DNA from: a virus
Reading direction: 5' to 3' (one strand)
Virus record (IMG/VR): IMGVR_UViG_3300045119_000446
Span: 1-27,102 of that record
DNA: 27,102 nt
Part shown: positions 13,855 through 18,843 of the stretch, in pieces
How the letters are laid out: each line of letters begins with the position of its first letter
Numbering within the stretch: position 1 is the stretch's first letter
The notes under the pieces: generated by a model
What the model was told of the DNA's origin: nothing
Seen by the model: the letters and a program-made list of their open reading frames with translations, nothing else
Database searches by the model: none
Program-made: the position numbers and the translations under genes

Positions 13855-14124
13855 ATGCCCGATGGCGATATTGCCGCGAATCCGTTAACAATCCGTCTTG
13901 AGCTGTTCATCGGTCGCCGGCGGACCGGCATCTCGGTCCACCCCGATCCTGACTGGCCCGGCATGTGGCGCGTTCACCGCGGCACCCGCGTATCTGATAT
14001 GGTCAACTTGGCCCGCGCCAAGGATGCCGCCATCGCCTGGTACACTCAGGAGCAGGGCCGCGGCTTGCGCCAGGGTGATACTGCCACGTGGCGTAGGGGC
14101 GTAAAGGCGCCAGACTGGGGCTAG
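13855..14124 (+). CDS. Small conserved-looking hypothetical protein
   Basis: An 89-residue protein starting MPDGDIAANPLTIRLELFIG. Its core is 'SVHPDPDWPGMWRVHRGTRV', then 'SDMVNLARAKDAAIAWYTQE', an alpha/beta pattern I associate with small ORFs of rhizobial phages and genomes. A TTGGAGG ribosome binding site lies 5 bp before the ATG, which decides the start over an upstream GTG in frame. It is the first gene after the candidate origin and is preceded by a strong hairpin. Function unknown. Confidence 0.75.
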   Translation: MPDGDIAANPLTIRLELFIGRRRTGISVHPDPDWPGMWRVHRGTRVSDMVNLARAKDAAIAWYTQEQGRGLRQGDTATWRRGVKAPDWG

Positions 14125-14301
14125 ACGGCTTTATTTCGAGCCGGGCCTCTGGGGTGGCCATCCGTAGCCAAAGCGCACTGGCGGCCCTTAAAACCCGCCA
14201 ATTATCGATCGAAAGCCGGCCACCACTACCACAACACAATGATATCAGCGGCTTAGGTGCTCGCGGCCCACTCGCGTGCTGTGCGCACCGGCCAGCTCGT
14301 T

Positions 14302-14337
14302 AGAACAGATGTAAAACATACCCGTAAGAACAGATGT
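14302..14337. repeat. Pair of AGAACAGATGT direct repeats
   Basis: AGAACAGATGT occurs at 14302-14312 and 14327-14337, 25 bp apart start to start, with similar flanks. The spacing is about two and a half helical turns. The pair could be an activator or regulator binding site ahead of the small-gene operon. Confidence 0.5.
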
Positions 14338-14570
14338 TGAACGTCTGATTTAGTTACAAGCGCAACCAATTGCTCCGAAGCCCACCTGCTCCTGCCGACT
14401 TTTCCCGGCCCGGGCGCGCGTTTGCACAAATCGAGAGCCCCCTCTCATGTTTCCTAAATGGCACAGGGCGAGCGGCGACATTCTTGCTTGATCGTGTGCG
14501 GCTTTGTGCGGATCTTTCCGGTTTTTTCCGGTTGTGCATTTGTTGTTGTTTGATAGATTGTTGATTGCAA

Positions 14571-14588
14571 GCCGGGTTGGCGCCTGGC
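14571..14588 (+). ncRNA. UUGGCG-loop hairpin, copy 1
   Basis: GCCGGG (14571-14576), loop TTGGCG (14577-14582), CCTGGC (14583-14588): six pairs including one G-U. It ends 7 bases before the GAGG ribosome binding site of the gene at 14609. The same loop recurs four more times between here and 17004 on unrelated stems. Confidence 0.7.
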
Positions 14589-14608
14589 ATCAAACGAGGA
14601 GCAAACAA

Positions 14609-14782
14609 ATGACTGAGGGGCAGATCAAATGGGCGCAGCAGCATGACTGGTTTGTTGATGTGCTGGCGAGTGGCGAGGGTGTATTGGTTTGGGATGCTTA
14701 TGTGACGCGCGATGGCGTTCTGCATCAAGACAGTGTGGCGTTTGTGGATTTCCGTAAATTACGGCGGTGGGCGGGATATTAG
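14609..14782 (+). CDS. 57-residue hypothetical protein
   Basis: A small protein starting MTEGQIKWAQQHDWFVDVLA and ending 'VDFRKLRRWAGY'. It is rich in Trp and Asp and probably a small alpha/beta fold; no family is recognised. A GAGGAG ribosome binding site is well placed. The last base of its TAG stop is the first base of stem II of the hammerhead ribozyme, so a terminating ribosome would cover the ribozyme's 5' strand. Confidence 0.75.
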   Translation: MTEGQIKWAQQHDWFVDVLASGEGVLVWDAYVTRDGVLHQDSVAFVDFRKLRRWAGY

Positions 14783-14835
14783 GTCGAAACGGGGCTTTGT
14801 CCCCGTCTGGCGGTTAAGCCGTCACTGACGAGACC
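14782..14835 (+). ncRNA. Type II hammerhead ribozyme 1
   Basis: All conserved parts are present in the type II order. Stem II 3' strand is GGTC (14782-14785), then GAAA (14786-14789). Stem III is CGGGG/CCCCG (14790-14794 with 14801-14805, loop CTTTGT). The UC of the GUC cleavage triplet is at 14806-14807, with predicted cleavage after C14807. Stem I is TGGCGG/CCGTCA (14808-14813 with 14819-14824, one G-U, loop TTAAG). The core CTGACGA is at 14825-14831 and stem II 5' strand GACC (14832-14835) closes with GGTC. Hammerheads cut their own RNA to leave a 2',3'-cyclic phosphate and a 5'-OH. Known bacterial and phage examples are often this open-stem-II form. Confidence 0.93.
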
Positions 14836-14850
14836 AGATGAAACAACGAT

Positions 14851-14870
14851 GGGCGCTTTGGCGAGTGTCC
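14851..14870 (+). ncRNA. UUGGCG-loop hairpin, copy 2
   Basis: GGGCGCT (14851-14857), loop TTGGCG (14858-14863), AGTGTCC (14864-14870): seven pairs, two of them G-U. It is followed by AACAACATAGCGAGGA, whose GAGG is the ribosome binding site of the gene at 14893. It lies 15 bases after the first hammerhead. Confidence 0.75.
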
Positions 14871-14892
14871 AACAACATAGCGAGGATGAACG

Positions 14893-15420
14893 ATGACCAC
14901 CTTAACGAAGATTGACGTAGCGGCATTGCGCAAGTGCGATGACATTTGCGTGCATCTTGGCGCGCGGCATCCGGACGGCCTGGTGCGGGCGATCAAGCGC
15001 AAGGGTTATGGCAACCCCGATCCGTTTGCGACGGACATTGAGCACATTGTCACGGCCAAGGTGGAGATTGATACCTTGCGCGGGCGGCAAGCTCTGGAGG
15101 CTGGCGATGTGCAGTGCTTTGCGATGATTGGCGTTTATCATTCGCAGCATACCGGCCAGTCATCCATCCTCAAGACGCTACGTGCTGGCGACGAAATTAC
15201 ATTCCGATTTTATCCTGACGCCCACACGAACGGTTATGTCGCGATGGGCGGCTTGCATGCCGATGTGCTCTACATGGATGTCCGGCGCGACGGCAAGACG
15301 GTTGCGCGATGGGAGTTGGACATATCGATCACGCCGGCCAATTCGGCTCGCATGTGTCGCGGCGTTCCTAATTCGGAGCATTACAACGAAGAGGCCGAAT
15401 CGGCCCGCAAGGTTGCGTAA
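14893..15420 (+). CDS. Hypothetical protein between ribozyme elements
   Basis: A 175-residue protein starting MTTLTKIDVAALRKCDDICV. The body looks like a beta-rich single domain: 'GLVRAIKRKGYGNPDPFATD', 'FRFYPDAHTNGYVAMGGLHA', 'DVLYMDVRRDGKTVARWELD'. It has no signal peptide or membrane segment. I do not recognise the family. The GCGAGGA ribosome binding site follows hairpin copy 2. It is the first gene downstream of hammerhead 1, so its message would begin at C14807/U14808 after cleavage. Confidence 0.75.
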   Translation: MTTLTKIDVAALRKCDDICVHLGARHPDGLVRAIKRKGYGNPDPFATDIEHIVTAKVEIDTLRGRQALEAGDVQCFAMIGVYHSQHTGQSSILKTLRAGDEITFRFYPDAHTNGYVAMGGLHADVLYMDVRRDGKTVARWELDISITPANSARMCRGVPNSEHYNEEAESARKVA

Positions 15421-15483
15421 GGGCGTGATTGCAGTTGATGGGCGCTCATTTGCGGGCGCCTATCGGCGGCGATCAGGCCGGGA

Positions 15484-15503
15484 GGACATCTTGGCGGATG
15501 TCC
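15484..15503 (+). ncRNA. UUGGCG-loop hairpin, copy 3
   Basis: GGACATC (15484-15490), loop TTGGCG (15491-15496), GATGTCC (15497-15503): seven perfect Watson-Crick pairs. It is followed by ACAACATAGCGAGGA, identical over 15 bases to the segment after copy 2 (14872-14886). The stems differ while the loop and 3' flank are kept, which is the mark of a selected RNA structure. Confidence 0.8.
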
Positions 15504-15526
15504 ACAACATAGCGAGGACAAAGCAT

Positions 15527-15967
15527 ATGGCATACGCAGAACGAAACCGGGCACTAAAGACGCTCCTGGAACAGGCTTTCGGCAAGGGCAAGGTGTCCGT
15601 GAAAGGGCATCGCGGCACGGCGTCGGGATGGGCCACCATCCGCATTGCCCATGCGCCGCGCAACCAGCGTGAGGCGCAGGAATTGCGGGCGCAGGTGTGG
15701 AAACTGATCCGCGCCGGCAAGGTCGAGATTCCGACCTACGGCTATGACGACCCGGGGTCGGACTATGGCTTCGGTAATTGCCTCCATATCCATTTCGAGC
15801 CGTCACGCGAACAGGCCGATTTCCATGGCCCGGAAGCATGGCGGCATCATCTGAGCGCGGCCGACTGGGATGCCCTGCAGGCGCAGGCCGAACCAGCGGC
15901 CAATGAAGAGCCCGCTACCGACCCGTTGGATGATTTCAACTACGTCGGATCGAAACACCACTACTAA
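15527..15967 (+). CDS. Hypothetical protein, possibly LPD29-like
   Basis: A 146-residue protein starting MAYAERNRALKTLLEQAFGK. The segment 'GKVSVKGHRGTASGWATIRI' then 'NCLHIHFEPSREQADF' is reminiscent of small phage and polyvalent-protein domains such as LPD29, but I hold that loosely. The C-terminus is acidic and flexible ('AANEEPATDPLDDFNYVG'). The start follows a GCGAGGA ribosome binding site; a much longer open frame upstream is a shadow of the previous gene. Hammerhead 2 follows 17 bp after its stop. Confidence 0.75.
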   Translation: MAYAERNRALKTLLEQAFGKGKVSVKGHRGTASGWATIRIAHAPRNQREAQELRAQVWKLIRAGKVEIPTYGYDDPGSDYGFGNCLHIHFEPSREQADFHGPEAWRHHLSAADWDALQAQAEPAANEEPATDPLDDFNYVGSKHHY

Positions 15968-15984
15968 GACATGCGGTGGCATAA

Positions 15985-16043
15985 GGACGAAACCGGGCGC
16001 TTGTTATGCCCGGTCGGCCGGTATCGCCGGCCCTGACGAGTCC
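15985..16043 (+). ncRNA. Type II hammerhead ribozyme 2
   Basis: Same architecture as the first ribozyme with different stems. Stem II 3' strand is GGAC (15985-15988), then GAAA (15989-15992). Stem III is CCGGGC/GCCCGG (15993-15998 with 16008-16013, nine-base loop). The UC is at 16014-16015, with predicted cleavage after C16015. Stem I is GGCCGG/CCGGCC (16016-16021 with 16027-16032, loop TATCG). The core CTGACGA is at 16033-16039 and stem II 5' strand GTCC (16040-16043) pairs with GGAC. Every stem is fully Watson-Crick. Both ribozymes are followed by AGATGAA. Confidence 0.95.
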
Positions 16044-16066
16044 AGATGAACTAAGCGAGGAACAAC

Positions 16067-16288
16067 ATGAGTTTTCTTAAATTTGCTGAACGATATCCCA
16101 ACGCCGCGCAAGCTAAGCTCGAGGCGGCTGGCCGCAAGCTTGATGCGTTGCGCAAGCGCGGTATTTGCGCCCATGGTTGGATGCAAGGCCCTCCCGGCAA
16201 GGCAGTCTTGACATGTCTCGACTGTGGCCGGGAATTCGCCTCCAGGGACGAGCACGAAGCGGCGCGCCGCGAAGCACTGTGCAGTTAA
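16067..16288 (+). CDS. Small zinc-ribbon-like protein
   Basis: A 73-residue protein starting MSFLKFAERYPNAAQAKLEA. It has a possible metal site: Cys and His in 'GICAHGW', then CLDC in 'VLTCLDCGREFASRDEHEAA'. This is the spacing of a small zinc ribbon. The GCGAGGAA ribosome binding site lies just before the ATG, 23 bases after hammerhead 2. DNA- or RNA-binding is possible; no family is certain. Confidence 0.75.
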   Translation: MSFLKFAERYPNAAQAKLEAAGRKLDALRKRGICAHGWMQGPPGKAVLTCLDCGREFASRDEHEAARREALCS

Positions 16289-16302
16289 AGGAGCGCCCGA
16301 AC

Positions 16303-16752
16303 ATGACCAAGCGACCATCCTGGATTAGCAATGACCCGAACGCTGTGAAAGTCCTAAAAGCCGCTGATAGGGCCTATGAGAAATCTAGAGCCGACGCTGC
16401 CGGCATCCCGTTAGCCGAAAAGATAGAAGCATATCGGGTCGCGCGCTGCGTTCGGCAAGCGGCTTACAATGACCTGATGGCCGTTGCTCCGGATATGACC
16501 GCAATAGATTTTGTTACGGCATCGAGGGCCAACACTACGGGCAAGGAGAATGCAATGAATGATCCAGACAGCGCGAACGATCAAGGCCCACCGACTGCGG
16601 CCGAGGTTGAGGCCATCTCGCGCGAGCTGATGGAGGCACAAGGCGCGGCGATGGCGCCCGGCCGGCGTGATTTGTTGCAGCGCGCCGCCGTCATGATCGC
16701 GCGATTAGAGCGCGCCTGGCTGGAGGCGAGCGGGCAGAGGGACCGGAGTTAG
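16303..16752 (+). CDS. Hypothetical protein
   Basis: A 149-residue helical protein starting MTKRPSWISNDPNAVKVLKA. A GGAG ribosome binding site lies before this ATG, which I used in place of the longer open frame that overlaps the zinc-ribbon gene. The second half, from MNDPDSANDQ, is preceded by AAGGAG and could be a separate internal start giving a 64-residue product ('EVEAISRELMEAQGAAMAPG'). No domain is recognised. Confidence 0.65.
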   Translation: MTKRPSWISNDPNAVKVLKAADRAYEKSRADAAGIPLAEKIEAYRVARCVRQAAYNDLMAVAPDMTAIDFVTASRANTTGKENAMNDPDSANDQGPPTAAEVEAISRELMEAQGAAMAPGRRDLLQRAAVMIARLERAWLEASGQRDRS

Positions 16753-16769
16753 CTTTGACGGTGGCAAAG
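16753..16769. promoter_or_regulatory. Distant repressor operator O5
   Basis: CTTTGA-CGGTG-GCAAAG differs from the switch-region operator CTTTGC-N5-GCAAAG at one base, and its GGTGGCAAAG matches O4 over ten bases. It lies right after the stop of the 149-residue gene, 254 bp before the secreted protein gene. The repressor may control a promoter here, although no clear -10 is seen. Confidence 0.6.
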
Positions 16770-16775
16770 TGTACG

Positions 16776-16810
16776 AGAATGCGATTGCATTGCAATCGCA
16801 ATCGCATTCT
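16776..16810. repeat. 13-bp inverted repeat of nested GCGATTGC units
   Basis: AGAATGCGATTGC (16776-16788) is perfectly complementary to GCAATCGCATTCT (16798-16810). An overlapping palindrome, GCGATTGCA-T-TGCAATCGC (16781-16799), allows an alternative fold. It sits 6 bp after operator O5. It may be a terminator-like stem without T-run, or a protein site. Confidence 0.6.
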
Positions 16811-16826
16811 GTCACAGCAATGGAGC

Positions 16827-16857
16827 GGGCCGGCGGGATTGGCGTCCCGGCCGGCCC
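16827..16857 (+). ncRNA. UUGGCG-loop hairpin, copy 4 (long stem, no adjacent gene)
   Basis: GGGCCGGCGGGA (16827-16838), loop TTGGCG (16839-16844), TCCCGGCCGGCCC (16845-16857): twelve pairs with one bulged G. GCGAGGAC follows some 25 bases on, as with the other copies, but no usable start codon or ORF comes after it. Confidence 0.65.
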
Positions 16858-16946
16858 TATCCTTCCGCGGGCTAGGTTGCCGCGAGGACCGAAGCAGCCG
16901 GCCCGGCGGACGGAATGATTAAACATTAACAGAGGCCGCCGCTCTT

Positions 16947-16960
16947 GCGCCATATGGCGC
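16947..16960. repeat. 14-bp palindrome
   Basis: GCGCCATATGGCGC is a perfect palindrome in the leader of the secreted protein gene, between hairpin copies 4 and 5. A second inverted pair, TTGCGC (16945-16950) and GCGCAA (16964-16969), surrounds it. It could be a regulator site. Confidence 0.45.
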
Positions 16961-16983
16961 TGTGCGCAATATTACCGGAACCC

Positions 16984-17004
16984 GGGCGGCCTTGGCGGGC
17001 GCCC
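16984..17004 (+). ncRNA. UUGGCG-loop hairpin, copy 5
   Basis: GGGC-G-GCC (16984-16991, bulged G at 16988), loop TTGGCG (16992-16997), GGCGCCC (16998-17004): seven pairs. It is followed after seven bases by GAGG within GCGAGGACAA, the ribosome binding site of the gene at 17024. Confidence 0.7.
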
Positions 17005-17023
17005 AAAATGCGAGGACAATCCA

Positions 17024-17350
17024 ATGAAACCCTTTCGACTCTTAATGCTGGCATGCGTCGTGTTGCTGCCGATTCCCGCGCATGCCGAAGCGCCTCTAAC
17101 CGCAACCGAGCAGAAACAGATAGCTGATCTAACGATGCAAATGAACGTCCAACTGTCCAATGCGGAAAACTATGAAGCAAAATTACAAGCACAAATAGAC
17201 CACGTGAACGCGATAGCCAACAACCGGGTATCTGGTCTGTTGGCCCAGATTCAAATCATAATAGATACCGCCGAAAACCGTGAGATTGTCCGGCGCAGTC
17301 AATGCAGTGTGCCGATGCTGGGGATCGGCTGTCCGCCGCCCGCACGATGA
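17024..17350 (+). CDS. Secreted coiled-coil protein
   Basis: A 108-residue protein with a signal peptide, 'MKPFRLLMLACVVLLPIPAHA'-like over residues 1-21, probably cut after AHA. A long helix follows with Gln/Asn/Ala heptads ('QKQIADLTMQMNVQLSNAEN', 'YEAKLQAQIDHVNAIANN'). Two Cys occur near the end. It would act in the periplasm. With the next two membrane proteins it may form an envelope or lysis-related group, though no spanin or holin motif is definite. The stop overlaps the next start as ATGA. Confidence 0.75.
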   Translation: MKPFRLLMLACVVLLPIPAHAEAPLTATEQKQIADLTMQMNVQLSNAENYEAKLQAQIDHVNAIANNRVSGLLAQIQIIIDTAENREIVRRSQCSVPMLGIGCPPPAR

Positions 17351-17565
17351 TGCCAGACATCAACCCAATTGACGCGCGCGAGCAGACCGTTCGCATCGAC
17401 AAGATGCTGACGGAGATCCATCGCAACTTTGCCGAATCCGATCGCCGGCGGCAGGAAATGCAACATGCGCCGTGGCAAGTCGCATTTGCCGGCATGACCG
17501 CAGGCGCCGCGCTGCTGGCGGCCGGCGTCGCGCTCGGCGCCACCATCGTCAAACTGTTTGGGTGA
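17347..17565 (+). CDS. Small membrane protein, one C-terminal segment
   Basis: A 72-residue protein starting MMPDINPIDAREQTVRIDKM. A charged N-terminal helix ('LTEIHRNFAESDRRRQEM') is followed by one Ala/Gly-rich membrane segment near residues 44-69 ('VAFAGMTAGAALLAAGVALG'). The shape fits tail-anchored or holin-like phage proteins. It overlaps the secreted gene by 4 bp and abuts the next membrane protein. Confidence 0.7.
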   Translation: MMPDINPIDAREQTVRIDKMLTEIHRNFAESDRRRQEMQHAPWQVAFAGMTAGAALLAAGVALGATIVKLFG

Positions 17566-17570
17566 CCGAA

Positions 17571-17795
17571 ATGAAATACGAGGACGACCTCTCGGAAGTT
17601 GAACTCTTTGAATTAGAGCTCTCGCAAGCGTATGCGGCAGAAGAGCATGAACGCAACCGCACCAATCTGTATGCAGTTCTCACCGTGCTTCTGCTGCTCT
17701 TGTCGCCGCTCTTGCTGTGGGCATGGCCCGTTATTGCACCGATTGCATTTGTCGGCTGCATGATCGCGTCATCGCGAAGAACCTCGATCAAATGA
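17571..17795 (+). CDS. Small membrane protein, two segments
   Basis: A 74-residue protein starting MKYEDDLSEVELFELELSQA. The first 30 residues are acidic. 'LYAVLTVLLLLLSPLLLWAW' followed by 'PVIAPIAFVGCMIASS' gives one long or two short membrane segments, with a basic end. A GTG at 17562 overlapping the previous stop would add three residues and fits the coupling pattern here. Holin-like function is possible but unproven. Confidence 0.7.
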   Translation: MKYEDDLSEVELFELELSQAYAAEEHERNRTNLYAVLTVLLLLLSPLLLWAWPVIAPIAFVGCMIASSRRTSIK

Positions 17796-18079
17796 CCCCA
17801 TGCAGGCACGCGCATTGGGAATCTGAGGCAGCGGTCGCAGATGGAATGTGCCCAATCTGCTTGGCGGCCGAACGCGATGACCTGATGAAGGCCAACGCGC
17901 TGTTGCACGCGCTTATCGGCAACCGTGAGGCCGAGATCGAGCAACTGCGGGCGGCGCTCAAACAGATCACGTCGGGAGGTTTGGGCTTGTTCGGATCAAA
18001 ACAGGTTGCCCGTGACGCCCTGGAGCAGAAATCCCCATTGACCCACGTCACCGGCGCGAAAATGAAATTGCGCCCCTAG
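17792..18079 (+). CDS. Zinc-finger-like coiled-coil protein
   Basis: A 95-residue protein starting MTPCRHAHWESEAAVADGMC. Cys4/His6/His8 together with 'CPIC' near residues 20-23 form a plausible zinc site. A helix 'ALIGNREAEIEQLRAALKQI' suggests a coiled coil. Its ATG overlaps the previous TGA. It is the last gene of the rightward run and meets the leftward packaging operon with a 2-bp gap and no visible terminator. Confidence 0.7.
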   Translation: MTPCRHAHWESEAAVADGMCPICLAAERDDLMKANALLHALIGNREAEIEQLRAALKQITSGGLGLFGSKQVARDALEQKSPLTHVTGAKMKLRP

Positions 18080-18081
18080 AC

Positions 18082-18840
18082 TTACTTCTCCCGGCGCAGG
18101 AATGCCGGTATGTCCGGCAACTCGAACGGCGCGGCAGCCGCCTTGGAGGGCTTCGCGGCTGGCTCAGGTGGCGGTTGCTGCCTCGGCTTCTCGGCTGGCG
18201 CCACGGTGACCTGGGATGCCGGGATGTTGAACGGATTGGGATTGCGAACCGGCCCCCCCCGCTTGTGTTGCGGCACGACCACCGGCGCCTCGGGGTTGAG
18301 CTCGTTATGCCGGCCGACCCAATTGCGGATCGTTTGTTTTGGTATCCCGAATTGATCCGCGAGCTCGGCCGGATGCTTCCCGGAGCGGACCAATTCCACG
18401 ACTTGCCGCTTGAATGCCGGCCAGCCGATCTTCGGCCGCCGCACCTGCCGCACCCCCAGCTCGGCCCGTCTTTTCTCGTCGGCGGTCGGCGGCTTCTTGT
18501 GCCGGGCATCGCGGCAGAAGCCATGCACCTGCTCGCGGTAGCCGCCCGCCGTTATGCCGTGGATCCGGTGCGACGACCACCCGAGATCGATCATGATCTT
18601 GGTCAGCCGCTGGTAGTGCTCGGACTTGCGCTTGCCCATCGGCACCTTGAGGATGTCGAGCAGCGACTGCGCCGTGATCCGCTCGATCCCGTCATGATCG
18701 ACCACCCCCTTGGCCCGCTCGAGGACCGGCACCCAGACGTCGCCGTTGCGGTTCTCCAGCCGCACCTTCTCGGAATGAAGCCGCTCTAGCCACGACAGCG
18801 GAAAGTTCGGGACTAGGTCCCCTTGCTGTGCATCGCTCAT
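18082..18840 (-). CDS. HTH protein downstream of the large terminase
   Basis: A 252-residue protein starting MSDAQQGDLVPNFPLSWLER. Residues about 55-105 ('AQSLLDILKVPMGKRKSEHY', then 'LTKIMIDLGWSSHRIHG') resemble the small C-terminal region of VapE/primase-type phage proteins. Residues about 138-176 form a helix-turn-helix ('VVELVRSGKHPAELADQFGI', then 'PKQTIRNWVGRHNE'). The tail is Pro/Ala-rich. The gene begins 3 bp after the terminase stop. It may be a packaging or transcription regulator; a small-terminase role is possible but the gene at 20716 is a better candidate. Confidence 0.7.
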   Translation of the reverse strand: MSDAQQGDLVPNFPLSWLERLHSEKVRLENRNGDVWVPVLERAKGVVDHDGIERITAQSLLDILKVPMGKRKSEHYQRLTKIMIDLGWSSHRIHGITAGGYREQVHGFCRDARHKKPPTADEKRRAELGVRQVRRPKIGWPAFKRQVVELVRSGKHPAELADQFGIPKQTIRNWVGRHNELNPEAPVVVPQHKRGGPVRNPNPFNIPASQVTVAPAEKPRQQPPPEPAAKPSKAAAAPFELPDIPAFLRREK

Positions 18841-18843
18841 GGC

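Larger units (their letters stand above)
14125..14608. other. Long leader/non-coding region before the ribozyme operon
   Basis: These 484 bp have no supported gene. They contain an 11-bp direct repeat (14302 and 14327) and a T-rich stretch with repeated TTTCCGGTT near 14515-14533. The first UUGGCG hairpin lies at the end (14571-14588). A promoter for the downstream small genes is expected here, but I see no convincing -35/-10 pair. Confidence 0.5.

Noticed and set aside
15421-15483. A possible third hammerhead before the gene at 15527
   Set aside because: It lacks CUGANGA and GAAA. It only shares GATGGGCGCT and the later hairpin and ribosome flank with the first leader.
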